Shown: positions 51,346 through 61,323 of the stretch, piece by piece
Position numbering within the stretch: position 1 is the stretch's first letter
Layout: each line of letters starts with the position of its first letter
Assembly (NCBI RefSeq): GCF_001278945.1
Contig: NZ_LGRV01000003.1
Coordinates: 1,240,001-1,304,000, forward strand
DNA from: Lysinibacillus contaminans
Lineage (GTDB): Bacteria; Bacillota; Bacilli; Bacillales_A; Planococcaceae
Direction: 5' to 3'
Length of the DNA stretch: 64,000 nt
Translations under genes and position numbers: made by a program
The notes under the pieces: model-generated
What the model was told of the DNA's origin: nothing
The model's input: only the letters and a program-made list of their open reading frames with translations
Databases searched by the model: none

Positions 51346-53852
51346 TGTTTTCAATGCGTACCATAGCACTCAAGCTCTTTCGTGCAGCTTGGACAAATGT
51401 GCTCACAAGTATTAGCATTATTACCATCTCCATTTGCCTAGTCATGACAATGAGTGTCTACATATATAATGCCAATACACAGATGAAGGAAGAAATTCAG
51501 GCGTTATTTGGTGAAATGGATTTGATGGTTGGCTATAATCCAGAGCAACACAAGGTACTGACAAATGAACAAATCTCTAATTTTGAGTCTATCTATGGTG
51601 TAACAAAAGTTTCTAGTGTATCACTAGCGCATACAATTGTTGAAAATGAATTCAATACTACATTTTATACAGCTGGTGTTGAAAACGATAATCTTGTGAA
51701 AAGTCGTTATCATTTTACAGTGGATCTAACGCCAAACGATGTCGTGATTTCCGAAAATATTGCTCGCCTTTTCAATAAAGATGTTGGTGATAGCCTGCAA
51801 ATAACATTCAATAAATCCGTCGACGGTTCACTTGAAGCTGATATAGGTGAATTTATCATACAAGAAATTCTTCCACCAATTAAAGGAACTGAAAGCTTTA
51901 GTTTAATTCTTCTCCAAAACGATGTGTTGAAAACATGGATGAATAATAGTGATGAGCAAACAGCTGGTATGTATACGCTCATTAAAACAGAGGATAATAT
52001 CGCGACTTCTGTTGGCATGGAAATTAAACAGTTAGATGAAACATTGCGTGTGGATGTGGCGAGTGACTATGATTTCATCAAGGAAAATTTACAAGCATTA
52101 TTGATTTTCATGATTGTTCTTTCAGTTTTTATTCTATTAATCTCAAGTGTATTATTAATGTCAACATTTCAGCTACTATTCTACAAAATTAAAGAACAGC
52201 TTATGGTGTTGCGAGCACTTGGCGCCACAACAAAACAAGTAAGCCGTATTGTACAATCACAATTATCACTTATTGTTAGTTTTGGTGTGCTACTAGGTAC
52301 ATCAGTCAGTTTATTGGTCATTAAATTATGGCTCCCACAACTTATTAGCATGATGAAATTGCCGAGTGCTAGAACCGACCTTCCGCTTGTGTTCGTCATT
52401 ATCATAGCGGCATCGAGTTTTATACTGCTTCAATTCATTACGCAATGGCAAGTACGAAAAAGCTCACGTCTTCTGCCTTTGCAAATTGCAAGTGATAATG
52501 AAAACTTGAGCCTGCAATGGGCAAAATGGAAAACGCTAGTTGTGAGTGGCGTTGCAGTCATAGCTCTACTTTTATTTTCGAATTCCCAACTCATAGGAAA
52601 GAGTAGTGGAGAGGGTGCACTAATGATTTTAATTGGCACATTACTTGTTAGCGGGATATTACTCTATATGATGCCATATCTATTTACAACACTATTAAAT
52701 ATTTCATTGAAACCAATTCGCTCTGCACTCGGAAAAGAGGCATTTTTAGCGTGTCAGCAGCTGATGCCACAAGTACGCAAAAATATGCCGATTGTGCTAA
52801 GTATTATTGGATTAATGATAATTTTGATATTTAGTAGCTCATTATTTAAAACGATACAGTCAACCGAACAAAATTATATTAATTCTCAATATGAAACATC
52901 TATGAAAATTACAAATGAATTATATGATCCAACGATTACTCTTGATTTAATAGAAGAAATTGAATCTTTGCCAAGTGTGTCCTATGCCTACGCACAAAGC
53001 AACTCACCTTTGTTAGAGCTTAAAATTAACAATAGATGGGAAGGCAATAACTTTGAAGCAATTGATGTCCAAAAATTTGTCGCGTTAAATAAGATAGATG
53101 CTGTTAACGGTAACTTAGAAAATGGGCTAATCATCACCGAACGCTTTGCAAAGGAACATCAATTGTCTATTGGAGATACATTAAAGGCCGGTACATATGA
53201 TGTACCACTTCAACAAACAGTGCCGATAGGTGAAGTACAAGTTATTGGTATCGCACCTAATCATTATTTTTATATTGATTTTTATATGGATTGGTCATCA
53301 TTCGTAGTAGCTTTAAATCCACCTGTTATTACAGATTTTATGGTAGAAGCAACAAATACTCAGCAGGCTTTAGCTGAATTGAAATACTTAGAAGATCGAT
53401 GGCCAGCTCTAAAATTCACGGATAAAGAAACAATTATTGAACAGTCCAATGAATTGACATTCCAACGTTGGAGTCTATTTGTAGGTGTGTTTGTCATACT
53501 AATTGCTGCAACTTGCCTTGGCGTATTACAAACACTACTTCACTCGGTTTACGCAAAACGTGGTGATTATGCAATCCAGCGTCTAATTGGTCTTTCTCCA
53601 AATGGATTAATGAAACTCATTTTGACTCAAGTGTTGTCATTTGTACTTTATGGACTGACTGTTGGTACTTTCCTTGGACTCCTTTTAACAAGAATGCTTG
53701 GCTTTATTGACGAGGGTGCACCTATATTCTATGATTTTTTCACTTTAGGTATCACTAGTCTTGTGTTTTTAGTGGCAACGCTCGTTGTTTTCGCATTACA
53801 AGGATACTGGATCAGTCGAAAAAAACTAGCAAATGAAATTGTCGATATGTAA
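51345..53852 (+). CDS. FtsX/MacB-like ABC permease
   Basis: The 835-residue permease has two FtsX-type halves. TM1 (about 20-40) precedes an extracellular MacB-PCD domain; TM2-4 lie at about 250-380; after TM5-7 (near 400-520) comes a second extracellular domain and TM8-10 (about 735-835). It starts at ATG sharing one base with the ATPase stop. Such transporters export peptides, lipids or antibiotics or transmit force across the membrane. The complex is likely the target of the preceding ECF sigma factor. Confidence 0.9.
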   Translation: MFSMRTIALKLFRAAWTNVLTSISIITISICLVMTMSVYIYNANTQMKEEIQALFGEMDLMVGYNPEQHKVLTNEQISNFESIYGVTKVSSVSLAHTIVENEFNTTFYTAGVENDNLVKSRYHFTVDLTPNDVVISENIARLFNKDVGDSLQITFNKSVDGSLEADIGEFIIQEILPPIKGTESFSLILLQNDVLKTWMNNSDEQTAGMYTLIKTEDNIATSVGMEIKQLDETLRVDVASDYDFIKENLQALLIFMIVLSVFILLISSVLLMSTFQLLFYKIKEQLMVLRALGATTKQVSRIVQSQLSLIVSFGVLLGTSVSLLVIKLWLPQLISMMKLPSARTDLPLVFVIIIAASSFILLQFITQWQVRKSSRLLPLQIASDNENLSLQWAKWKTLVVSGVAVIALLLFSNSQLIGKSSGEGALMILIGTLLVSGILLYMMPYLFTTLLNISLKPIRSALGKEAFLACQQLMPQVRKNMPIVLSIIGLMIILIFSSSLFKTIQSTEQNYINSQYETSMKITNELYDPTITLDLIEEIESLPSVSYAYAQSNSPLLELKINNRWEGNNFEAIDVQKFVALNKIDAVNGNLENGLIITERFAKEHQLSIGDTLKAGTYDVPLQQTVPIGEVQVIGIAPNHYFYIDFYMDWSSFVVALNPPVITDFMVEATNTQQALAELKYLEDRWPALKFTDKETIIEQSNELTFQRWSLFVGVFVILIAATCLGVLQTLLHSVYAKRGDYAIQRLIGLSPNGLMKLILTQVLSFVLYGLTVGTFLGLLLTRMLGFIDEGAPIFYDFFTLGITSLVFLVATLVVFALQGYWISRKKLANEIVDM

Positions 53853-53862
53853 AATTATCAGT

Positions 53863-53893
53863 TAGACCCTCTACGTTGGGGGTCTTTTTTCGT
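53863..53893 (+). terminator. terminator after the ABC operon
   Basis: GACCC(T) pairs with (G)GGGTC around TCTACGTT and is followed by TTTTTT. Confidence 0.8.
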
Positions 53894-54020
53894 TTATAGG
53901 ACATCCTTTCAGTTTTATCGACCTACTTTTTAAATTTATCGGTCACATTCCCAAATTTATCAACATGAATCTTACAGCCAACAAAAAAGCATCCCCCTAA
54001 TAAAGAGAGAGGCTCTAGTA

Positions 54021-54545
54021 TCATACTCCGACAAATAACACAGCTTGTCCAATGGCTATAAAAAATGCTTCATGTTGAATGGGGCTGGTTTCCTCAATTT
54101 GTAGTTCAATGTCAAAATGGGTATCACGGAAAATCGCCTTCCAGCGTGCAATTGGCTGCTCATCTATATTAAAAACAGACCAATCCTCCATCTCTTTATT
54201 CAGCATGATTTTACGCTCACCATCCATAATAATTAGATCAGGAATCATGATTTTCCAGCCGTCATAGGCAATCATATAATCTTTCCCAGTAACTAAATCT
54301 TTCCCTTTAAAATGCACACGGCCACGACGAGACACCTTTTTACACGTAAAAAGTGTGCGTCCATCAATCGAAGCTACGTCAAAACGTACAAAATAACGAT
54401 AATCCATCGAACGATCGAAGGCCTTTTTTAATCTATTTGTATAGACACGTTGAACAATTGACGATACATTGCCTTCTTCGTTAAAAACCTCTACTTTTTC
54501 TGTTGATTCAATTGCTGCTGGTTGCTTGTATGTAAAAGTTTTCAA
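54021..54545 (-). CDS. tubby C-terminal-domain-like protein
   Basis: This 174-residue cytoplasmic protein resembles the bacterial tubby/LURP-one fold: 'VQRVYTNRLKKAFDRSMDYR', 'GRTLFTCKKVSRRGRVHFKG', 'KDYMIAYDGWKIMIPDLIIM'. The fold binds lipids in eukaryotes. In bacteria the role is unknown. It ends close to a terminator-free region with the FadR-type gene upstream. Confidence 0.75.
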   Translation of the reverse strand: MKTFTYKQPAAIESTEKVEVFNEEGNVSSIVQRVYTNRLKKAFDRSMDYRYFVRFDVASIDGRTLFTCKKVSRRGRVHFKGKDLVTGKDYMIAYDGWKIMIPDLIIMDGERKIMLNKEMEDWSVFNIDEQPIARWKAIFRDTHFDIELQIEETSPIQHEAFFIAIGQAVLFVGV

Positions 54546-54616
54546 TCAATTCGCTCCTTCAACTACAGTTGTTTCTATTCTAACAAAATGTGCTCTCCTT
54601 TTTCCACGCAAACACA

Positions 54617-54650
54617 TAAAAAATACTATGGATGTTTTTATCCATAGTGT
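54617..54650 (-). terminator. terminator after the FadR-type regulator gene
   Basis: ACTATGGAT pairs with ATCCATAGT around TTTTT, with a T-run on the minus strand. It is a near copy of the hairpin at 55849-55878. Confidence 0.85.
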
Positions 54651-55408
54651 TAGTTGTTATCTATGATACTTAACTGAGGATCAATTTCCTCCATATGTTT
54701 CGCCAATACATCCTCTACAAATAGCAAATGTGCCTTCATTGACTGTTCAGCTGCATCTGCATCTTGCGCTTCAATCTGACGATAAATCAAATGATGCTGT
54801 TCGTTTAACTGTACTAGAGTTTGCTTCTCGTCATACAAACAAATCCTTCGCGTCTCACGCATCGCCTCGGTCATTAAATCAGAGACATGTTGCATTAACT
54901 TACTCAATAATGAATTGTCCGCTGCTTTTGCAATGGCTAAATGAAAAGCTAAGTCGGATCTCTCCCCTAGCTCTGAGTTTTTAGTATGGGCCGTCATCTC
55001 TTCTAGATGCAGTCGCATTTCGTCTAAATCTTCACTTGTTCTTTTTTGTGCTGCATTTGAAACGATAGCAGCTTCTAAAATTAAGCGTACTTCTAATAAT
55101 TCTTCGATATTTTTTTTCGTCATGAGCATAGCACTTTGAATTGGATAAGTTAGGTTGTTTGCAGAGAATCTTTTAACGAATGTACCCTCACCTTGTCGCA
55201 ATTCAATTAAACCCATGGCACGTAATGATGTTAGTGCTTCGCGTACTGCCGAACGTCCAACTTGGAAATTATTCGCCAATTCTTGTACAGAATCTAATTG
55301 ATCACCAGGCTTTAACTGACCCGTTTTAATCATTTCTAATATAATATCTGCTACTTCTTCATATATCTTTTTGCGAGTTATTTTTTTATAATTCAATTCT
55401 CTATACAC
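54650..55408 (-). CDS. FadR-family (GntR) transcriptional regulator
   Basis: The 252-residue regulator has an N-terminal wHTH ('VQELANNFQVGRSAVREALT', 'EGTFV') and a C-terminal FCD ligand domain with its metal-binding Asp/His set ('RSDLAFHLAIAKAADN', 'QHHLIYRQIEAQDADAAEQS'). It resembles LutR/LldR-type regulators, which control lactate or carboxylate use. The adjacent upstream region holds a decayed transporter that may have been its target. Confidence 0.88.
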   Translation of the reverse strand: MYRELNYKKITRKKIYEEVADIILEMIKTGQLKPGDQLDSVQELANNFQVGRSAVREALTSLRAMGLIELRQGEGTFVKRFSANNLTYPIQSAMLMTKKNIEELLEVRLILEAAIVSNAAQKRTSEDLDEMRLHLEEMTAHTKNSELGERSDLAFHLAIAKAADNSLLSKLMQHVSDLMTEAMRETRRICLYDEKQTLVQLNEQHHLIYRQIEAQDADAAEQSMKAHLLFVEDVLAKHMEEIDPQLSIIDNN

Positions 55409-55569
55409 CTCAATTCTATTATAACAAAAATTAAAAGTTTTATTAAAATTTATAAATAATTCAGAAATAATGATTATCTAATGAGAAAGATAAAAAATAA
55501 ATTTATAGATTTTATTAATTATCTCACCGCTACCAACCCTGTCTATATTTTTCTATATTGGTATTCTTA

Positions 55570-55850
55570 ACTGACCAGCAAATCGCGCAATAGCTTTACT
55601 AAGATTTCATGGGCCAACGTGTACAAGCCATTTTAATCGCTTGGTTAGAGTGCTGCAGATTACACAATATCGTATAAAGAAGCTCTGATTATCCGCACAG
55701 CCTAGTTGTCATTTAGTTATTATGTACTTGCAACTGGTTTACTAAATATTTGATTAGTACTGTATGCAGCTGTAGTTATTTTCTTTATATGGTTTCTACA
55801 ACGCAAGGTAGCTCAACCACTTAACAAGGCATTCCGATGTACAAAAACAG
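55570..55850 (+). pseudogene. fragment of a membrane transporter
   Basis: Frame pieces such as 'QRVQAILIAWLE' (near 55617) and 'AVVIFFIWFLQRKVAQPLNKAFR' near 55770-55830 (the latter read in parts) form hydrophobic helices but are broken by many stops. No family is certain. The rest of 55409-55569 holds nothing. Confidence 0.3.
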
Positions 55851-55880
55851 CACTACGGATGTTTTTATCCGTAGTGCTTA
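55847..55880. terminator. terminator hairpin
   Basis: AGCACTACGGAT (55849-55860) pairs with ATCCGTAGTGCT (55867-55878). It ends the small gene at 55884 on the minus strand and resembles the hairpin at 54625. Confidence 0.85.
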
Positions 55881-55883
55881 TTT

Positions 55884-56063
55884 TTATTTATTAGGTGTTG
55901 AAGGGTTATTTTTATTTTTTTGCTTTACTTTGTTGTCCATATTATTTTCTTTTTTCGCTTGAGTATTTTCTCCGCGAACATCTAAATCGTCAGGACTAAG
56001 GTCGAACCCAGCTCCAAACTCTTCTCGATCTAATCCACTTTTGTTTCGCTTTTCTTTTGTCAT
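55884..56063 (-). CDS. small hydrophilic protein
   Basis: The 59-residue product is polar and Lys/Asn-rich at its C-terminus ('KENNMDNKVKQKNKNNPST'), with 'REEFGAGFDLSPDDLDV' in the middle. GGAGGTGATCATT lies before the ATG; upstream in-frame TTG lies inside it. It resembles small sporulation-associated proteins of Bacillales only in composition. Confidence 0.55.
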   Translation of the reverse strand: MTKEKRNKSGLDREEFGAGFDLSPDDLDVRGENTQAKKENNMDNKVKQKNKNNPSTPNK

Positions 56064-56204
56064 AATGATCACCTCCAATCATTAAACTAACCATTTTGGC
56101 GTGATTTATACTTGTGATAACGAATGGTTAATGTTGTTGAAATAAGCATTTTGAATACGATAGGATTTTCCCGAGTTAACTACACATACTACTTTTAAGA
56201 CACA

Positions 56205-56242
56205 AAAAAATGGACTACTATTTAAAATTAGTCCATTAAACA
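56205..56242 (-). terminator. terminator after the toast-rack lipoprotein gene
   Basis: On the minus strand AATGGACTA pairs with TAGTCCATT across an AT-rich loop and T-rich sequence follows. Confidence 0.65.
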
Positions 56243-56249
56243 TACTCCC

Positions 56250-56966
56250 TTATTTATCTGTTTTGAATGTAACTTCCCCAACACCGACCTCCGCGTCGAC
56301 TGTTAAAATTACGTCGGCATCTTCATATGCCTCATTTACATAAACGTCATTTCCTTTAGAAATAAACCCTACTACGTTAATCGTGCCAATTCCTTTCTCA
56401 GCTTTGATTTTCACTCCTACCTTTGAGGGTAAAATTACAGTAGTTTGCCCCACGCCCGTTTCGATATTCGTTTCAAAGCTCTTTTTCCAATCACCACGCA
56501 AATCAACAGTAAGATCTCCTACACCAGTTTCAATATCTAAATTTTCAATCTTCAATCCTTGTAAATCAAGGTTTGCCATTGATGCACCTGTGTTAACGGA
56601 AAGATTTATAGGTATTTTATCAGTTAGTTTAAAATCCCACTCATTTTTTATTTCAGAAATTCTAAACTTTTTTAGATTTTTATGTTCGATTACAATGTCG
56701 CCTTTTTTGCGACGAAGATCATATTTAACTTTGGGTTCCAAGTCCTTTACGTTATATTTAACATTTCCCTCAACCCACTCTTTTGCCCCTTTTTGAACCG
56801 TTATTTCACCTACACCTAAATTTAGTTCTACATCCAATTCGTTTGCTTTATCCTTTTCAACGATGATAGAATCTTCATTTAATTCCCCAGTAATAGCCGT
56901 ATTACAACCAGACAGTACAAGTAACGCAGCACCGATAATCAAACCGGTAAAAAGCGATTTCTTCAT
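56250..56966 (-). CDS. toast-rack (LiaF-C-like) lipoprotein
   Basis: The 238-residue protein has a signal peptide with lipobox 'LSGC' (18-21). Its domain repeats beta strands of the type 'LNLGVGEITVQKGAKEW', 'IETGVGDLTVDLRGDW', 'IETGVGQTTVILPSKVGV' and 'VDAEVGVGEVTFK'. This is the toast-rack/adhesin-like fold that also occurs in LiaF. It is extracellular and may bind peptides or polymer. It is monocistronic. Confidence 0.8.
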   Translation of the reverse strand: MKKSLFTGLIIGAALLVLSGCNTAITGELNEDSIIVEKDKANELDVELNLGVGEITVQKGAKEWVEGNVKYNVKDLEPKVKYDLRRKKGDIVIEHKNLKKFRISEIKNEWDFKLTDKIPINLSVNTGASMANLDLQGLKIENLDIETGVGDLTVDLRGDWKKSFETNIETGVGQTTVILPSKVGVKIKAEKGIGTINVVGFISKGNDVYVNEAYEDADVILTVDAEVGVGEVTFKTDK

Positions 56967-57111
56967 TATTATTTCCTCCCTCTATAAAAATCCCTATAAA
57001 TCCATTTTATAGATAAAAACAATAATAAGAACGACCCCAAGCTTTAATTTCAACTAAGACCTAAGCCGTAGGAGGCCCGCTATACAATACGTATGTATTC
57101 TTTACAGAAAA

Positions 57112-57729
57112 TCAATTTATTTTCCTAATTATTATTTTCCTATACATCCCATCCAGCATGATTGGTTCATCTTCTTCCACTTTCACATTATTAATTGAAA
57201 GTAATATTTCTTCAAAACTACGACCAATATCTGTTCCTAATACACTTATGATTGGTCTTAAAAACATTTTTGGTACGGAAAGTTTCTTATTTTTCGGGAC
57301 AAATTTATCAAATAGTATTATTTTCCCTTCAGGCTTTAAAACCCTCACCATTTCTTGCAAACATTTATTGGCATCTGGTACTACCGAAAGAATTAGACTG
57401 GCTACTACATAATCGAACGTTTCATGATTAAATTCCATTTGTTGAGCATCCATTTCTAAAAAATTTATAGTAGAGTTCTCAAACTTCTTTTTTGCTTTTC
57501 CGAGCATATCAGGTGAATAATCTATCGCCGTTATATCTAAATCAGCATGATTGATTAACTCTAAATCAGCACCCGTCCCTACACCGACAAATAGGATTTT
57601 CTGTTTCTTATCGAATGGTATTTCTCGGAATATTTGTTTTCTGGCATTTAAAAACATACCTGAATTAAAAAACTTATCATAGATCGGAGAAGCCATTTTA
57701 TAGATACATTTATTCCAAAAATTATTCAA
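57112..57729 (-). CDS. class I SAM-dependent methyltransferase (UbiE-like)
   Basis: The 205-residue protein has motif I 'ILFVGVGTGADLELI', 'ITAIDYSPDML' and the post-motif 'MVRVLKPEGKIILFDKFVP'. It resembles UbiE/PmtA-type methyltransferases of phospholipid or quinone biosynthesis. It starts at a TTG following AAGGAA. The substrate is unknown. Confidence 0.8.
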   Translation of the reverse strand: MNNFWNKCIYKMASPIYDKFFNSGMFLNARKQIFREIPFDKKQKILFVGVGTGADLELINHADLDITAIDYSPDMLGKAKKKFENSTINFLEMDAQQMEFNHETFDYVVASLILSVVPDANKCLQEMVRVLKPEGKIILFDKFVPKNKKLSVPKMFLRPIISVLGTDIGRSFEEILLSINNVKVEEDEPIMLDGMYRKIIIRKIN

Positions 57730-57905
57730 ATTCCTTCACTCCCTAATCTTTATCAATAAAGGTCAAGTCAAACTATTAGTGTTCGTAGTGATGATACGTT
57801 TTTAGAGATTGAAAAGTTTCATTTACCCAATATGAGTTATTAGTAAATAAAACGGAACCCCGAATCGACGCGATGATGATTCGAGGCTAAGGGAAAGCAA
57901 TGATG

Positions 57906-58808
57906 TCAATTAACTGGATATGTGAAAATGTCTGAAGGTTTGTAAAGATCGAGGACATTTCCTTCATGATCATAAGCTTGAATGGTAATTTCTGAAGAAC
58001 TCACTTCTGTTTCATATGGTACTGCAACTAATTGTGCACGATTTGAATCGACCACTACTTCAGTACGCTTAGTATTTATCTGTATCATCAATTTTTCTAT
58101 GGAGTGCCCCTCAAGTAGCGGAATGAAAATATGTCGAATATCGGGTACATGAATAGAACTCATTAGATCTTCTGTGCCTAGAAAACCAAAATCGAGAGCA
58201 TATCCTCTTCCATCATGCTTAAAAAATACAATGCCTCGAATTACATTTGTTGAAAAATAACTAAATCTGTATTGATTGATTGTTATTGTATCGTAGAGCT
58301 GGGCATCTTCAGCGTTTCCTATTGCGAAAACACCCGATTGTAACGTATTCAAAATATCCGCATCATCCTTTACATAATATCGATAACCAATTCGTTCAGA
58401 CATATTGCCTAAAATTGCAATAATGATAATTACACTAAGCAACACCCGCCACAACCACTTCTTCTTCAATGCAAATAGTGCGAAGAAAAATGAAATGATT
58501 ATACCTACCATCCCTGCTACCATCCATGGTTGTTTTAGTACTCTATAGTCCTTCACTTTCCCGGAATATTCAGGAAAGATTTCTATACTCGTAGTAGAGC
58601 TATATTGAAAATTACTCTCGAAGTTATGTTGAGATAGAAGCATATTCAGGCCAATAAGAAGACACCCCGTTACGAATACGGTGAGAAGAAGAGGTGTGAA
58701 GAACAGCCTCTTTTTTGGTTGAACTCGCTGAAAGGTCTTTGCTTGTTTTTCATCTGAAAACTTGCCTTCTTTATAGATATTATTGATAGCATTACGTATC
58801 TGATCCAT
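57906..58808 (-). CDS. anti-sigma-like membrane protein paired with the third ECF sigma factor
   Basis: The 300-residue protein starts inside the 3' end of the sigma gene (17-nt overlap). Its cytoplasmic N-terminus (1-34) is followed by membrane helices at about 36-58 and 95-115 plus 123-140, and a beta-rich extracellular C-terminal half. The position and topology match ECF anti-sigma proteins, but there is no zinc motif. The ATG follows GGAGGGC. Confidence 0.7.
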   Translation of the reverse strand: MDQIRNAINNIYKEGKFSDEKQAKTFQRVQPKKRLFFTPLLLTVFVTGCLLIGLNMLLSQHNFESNFQYSSTTSIEIFPEYSGKVKDYRVLKQPWMVAGMVGIIISFFFALFALKKKWLWRVLLSVIIIIAILGNMSERIGYRYYVKDDADILNTLQSGVFAIGNAEDAQLYDTITINQYRFSYFSTNVIRGIVFFKHDGRGYALDFGFLGTEDLMSSIHVPDIRHIFIPLLEGHSIEKLMIQINTKRTEVVVDSNRAQLVAVPYETEVSSSEITIQAYDHEGNVLDLYKPSDIFTYPVN

Positions 58809-59322
58809 ACTCAAAGCCCTCCTCTACCAGTGTTAAACCAACCATTTTACGCGCTCGCCTTAACCTTGTCTTGACCGTATTTTCTGGCATCTTTAACGTT
58901 TCTGAAACTTCCTTTAGTGACAACTCAGCAAAATGAAATAGTAGTAGCACATCCTTGTATTTCGTTGGGAGCTTTTCAATCGCTGCAACTAGTAAGGCAT
59001 CAGATTCATTAGCAAGCACATTATTTTCTGGATCAACTGATTCGCCCATTAATTTGCTCCAAGATTCAATCACTTGTAGCTTCTTGTAACGCCAACTTGC
59101 AAGATGGCTATGACAGTTATTGATAGCAATACGATATAAATACGTTTTGACGGATGCTTCTTCACGAAATTGCTCCATTTTTTCATAGAATTTTACGAAT
59201 GTCTCTTGAACCAAATCTTCCGCAATTACCCAGTCTTGAACGTATGTGTAACATAATCGGACTAAATAATCCCCATTATCGGTCATGGCCTTTAATAAGC
59301 GAGCATCCTTCTGCTCTTTCAT
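58792..59322 (-). CDS. ECF sigma factor
   Basis: The 176-residue sigma factor has region 2 ('LVRLCYTYVQDWVIAEDLVQ', 'VKTYLYRIAINNCHSHLASW') and region 4 ('FHFAELSLKEVSETLKMPEN', 'TVKTRLRRAR'). Its partner anti-sigma gene overlaps. This is the SigV/SigM-like ECF type in Bacillales. Cognate promoter not found. Confidence 0.9.
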   Translation of the reverse strand: MKEQKDARLLKAMTDNGDYLVRLCYTYVQDWVIAEDLVQETFVKFYEKMEQFREEASVKTYLYRIAINNCHSHLASWRYKKLQVIESWSKLMGESVDPENNVLANESDALLVAAIEKLPTKYKDVLLLFHFAELSLKEVSETLKMPENTVKTRLRRARKMVGLTLVEEGFEYGSDT

Positions 59323-59325
59323 CAA

Positions 59326-59659
59326 CTGGCTCGCCCCCTAAAAATCATTTGTAGTTAGACTGATGAACAATGAAAAAGTTTCATAATCGAATTAATTTAT
59401 TTTAAACACCCTATAATCAGCATCGTACTCACCACAATTGAAGCAAATTTATGTATCGTTTCTTTACAAAAATATATTCTATAAATTGAACTTAAGAATC
59501 CTACATACTTTTGACTATACATTTAAGCGGTGTACTAGGCTCGAATAATTCACGACACAATTTTTTATAAATTACATAAAACGCGACTCGAAAGTCATAT
59601 TATACCAACTGAAAAATGGTACAATTTAAATAATACATATACAGAAAGCAGGAAAATTC
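59326..59659. other. intergenic region with a decayed repeat
   Basis: Positions 59479-59546 resemble the repeat at 62192-62268. A -10-like TACAAT lies at 59619-59624 before the HAD gene. Confidence 0.4.
59479..59546. repeat. partial copy of an intergenic repeat
   Basis: AACTTAAGAATCC (59489-59501) and TACTAGGCTCGAAT (59533-59546) occur in the same order and spacing class as in the element at 62192-62305. Confidence 0.5.
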
Positions 59660-60310
59660 ATGGCCTATCAAACAATCTTATTCGATTTGGATGGTACTTT
59701 AACAGATCCTTATCCCGGAATTTCAAAGAGCATAGCGTATGCTTTAGAAAAAATGGAGGCACCTGCCCTTGATGCGCAAACATTAGTTACATTTATCGGA
59801 CCACCGCTTCTTCAATCATTTCAAGAGATTTGCGAGTTCACAGAGAACCAAGCAATTGAAGCAGTAGGTTATTACAGAGAACGCTTTGCTATTAAAGGAC
59901 TCTATGAAAATTCCGTTTATGCTGGTATTCCAGAGTTATTAAGCAGCTTGAAGAAATCTGGAAAAACATTAGCAGTCGCTACTTCAAAGCCTACTGTTTT
60001 TGCAGAAAAAATTTTGCATCACTTCCAGTTGGCATAATATTTCGATGTAATTGTCGGAAGTAATTTAGATGGAACTCGTAATGCGAAAAATGAAGTAATT
60101 CACGAAGTACTTTCTCAATTAAATGTATTGACTACGGAATCAATTATTATGATTGGTGACCGCAAACATGACATACTTGGTGCACAGAAAGAAGGAATTC
60201 AAAGCATAGGTGTTCTATATGGTTACGGTAGCTTAGAAGAAATCCAACAATCAGATACAACATATATTGTAGAGAAAGTAACAGATATTTTATCAGTACT
60301 CGAAAAATAG
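59660..60310 (+). pseudogene. HAD-family phosphatase with a nonsense codon
   Basis: The N-terminal part has HAD motif I 'LFDLDGTLTD' and the cap helices; the C-terminal part has motif IV 'MIGDRKHDILGAQK'. A TAA at 60035-60037 splits the frame; with one codon changed (probably Gln CAA), a 216-residue phosphoglycolate-phosphatase-like protein results. No other lesion is visible, so inactivation is recent or the site is a polymorphism. Confidence 0.75.
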
Positions 60311-60511
60311 CATTTTCGCTTTGAAGTTAATTTTCATTGTAATTCCACTATTCACTTGGCATTTGATAAAGGGCTAGTGTTTCCCAATTAATCAGTTGGT
60401 CTTTCACAGGATTAGTGATATTTGGCTTTATACATATTTCTCGCTTAATAAAAAAACAAAATGCTTCGACAGCAAAGAAAGTAACTGAAGAGCTAATAGG
60501 CTGAAAATTTG

Positions 60512-61201
60512 TTAGCGATCTATCTTTTCAACTGTTAATTGACCTTCGCCATCAATTATTAGCCTCAAATGATTACTAAGTTCGAGCGTAACCGGACTGA
60601 CGATCGCCTTCTTTGAAGAAAAATACCAAATTCGGTCGCTCGGTCCTAACAATATAAAGGTGCCATCTTCATGGTCTCCAATAAAATTCAAAGTATTTTC
60701 AGCAAGTTGCTCATTATGGCGAACTGGAATTCCTAATTGCTTCAGTGTTTCACCAACATGTAACACATCATCAGTCGTTACGTTCATTTCACTAATATTT
60801 ACTATCAAATCTGAAGTGAAATACTCCTCATCGCTTAAAGGCGCCACATCATGATGAGCAATAAACTCCACTACATTTTCACATGGATCTAAAAAATAGA
60901 CAGAATGTGCATTACTCCTTTCGAAAAATACTTCATCAGCTCCGTCCTCTTTTAACAATTCTACTTTTGTTCGCACCCATTTTTTTGCTTCTTTAAATTG
61001 ATTACTTGGGATATTAAAAGCAAAGTGATATTGTGTCTCTTCCATGTTTTCAGATTGTCTAAACGATAAACTACTTGTACCTATTTGCACTTCAAAGGAT
61101 GTATCTGAACTCGAAATCAATGAGAAACCCAATATTTCACTATAAAATTCTTGCATCTCATTTATTTTTTTTGTGATTAAAGTGGCTTTATTAATATACA
61201 T
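60512..61201 (-). CDS. VOC-superfamily protein (glyoxalase/dioxygenase-like)
   Basis: The 229-residue protein has two VOC modules (about 3-115 and 130-210): 'NKATLITKKINEMQEFYSEI', 'FLDPCENVVEF' with the usual metal-binding pattern. It may be a catechol-dioxygenase-like or glyoxalase-type enzyme; the reaction is open. The ATG at 61201 follows GGGAGGCATAAA. Confidence 0.8.
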   Translation of the reverse strand: MYINKATLITKKINEMQEFYSEILGFSLISSSDTSFEVQIGTSSLSFRQSENMEETQYHFAFNIPSNQFKEAKKWVRTKVELLKEDGADEVFFERSNAHSVYFLDPCENVVEFIAHHDVAPLSDEEYFTSDLIVNISEMNVTTDDVLHVGETLKQLGIPVRHNEQLAENTLNFIGDHEDGTFILLGPSDRIWYFSSKKAIVSPVTLELSNHLRLIIDGEGQLTVEKIDR

Positions 61202-61273
61202 TTTATGCCTCCCTTTTTTATTATTGTAAGCAACCATAGATTGTCTTGCCTCAGCCAATTGTCTAATCTAAAT

Positions 61274-61313
61274 AAAAAACCACCCTTGAACAAGATCATT
61301 TCAAGGGTGGGAC
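61274..61313 (-). terminator. terminator after the DedA gene
   Basis: CCACCCTTGA pairs with TCAAGGGTGG across about 12 nt, with T6 on the minus strand. Confidence 0.85.
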
Positions 61314-61323
61314 TGCTATACAC

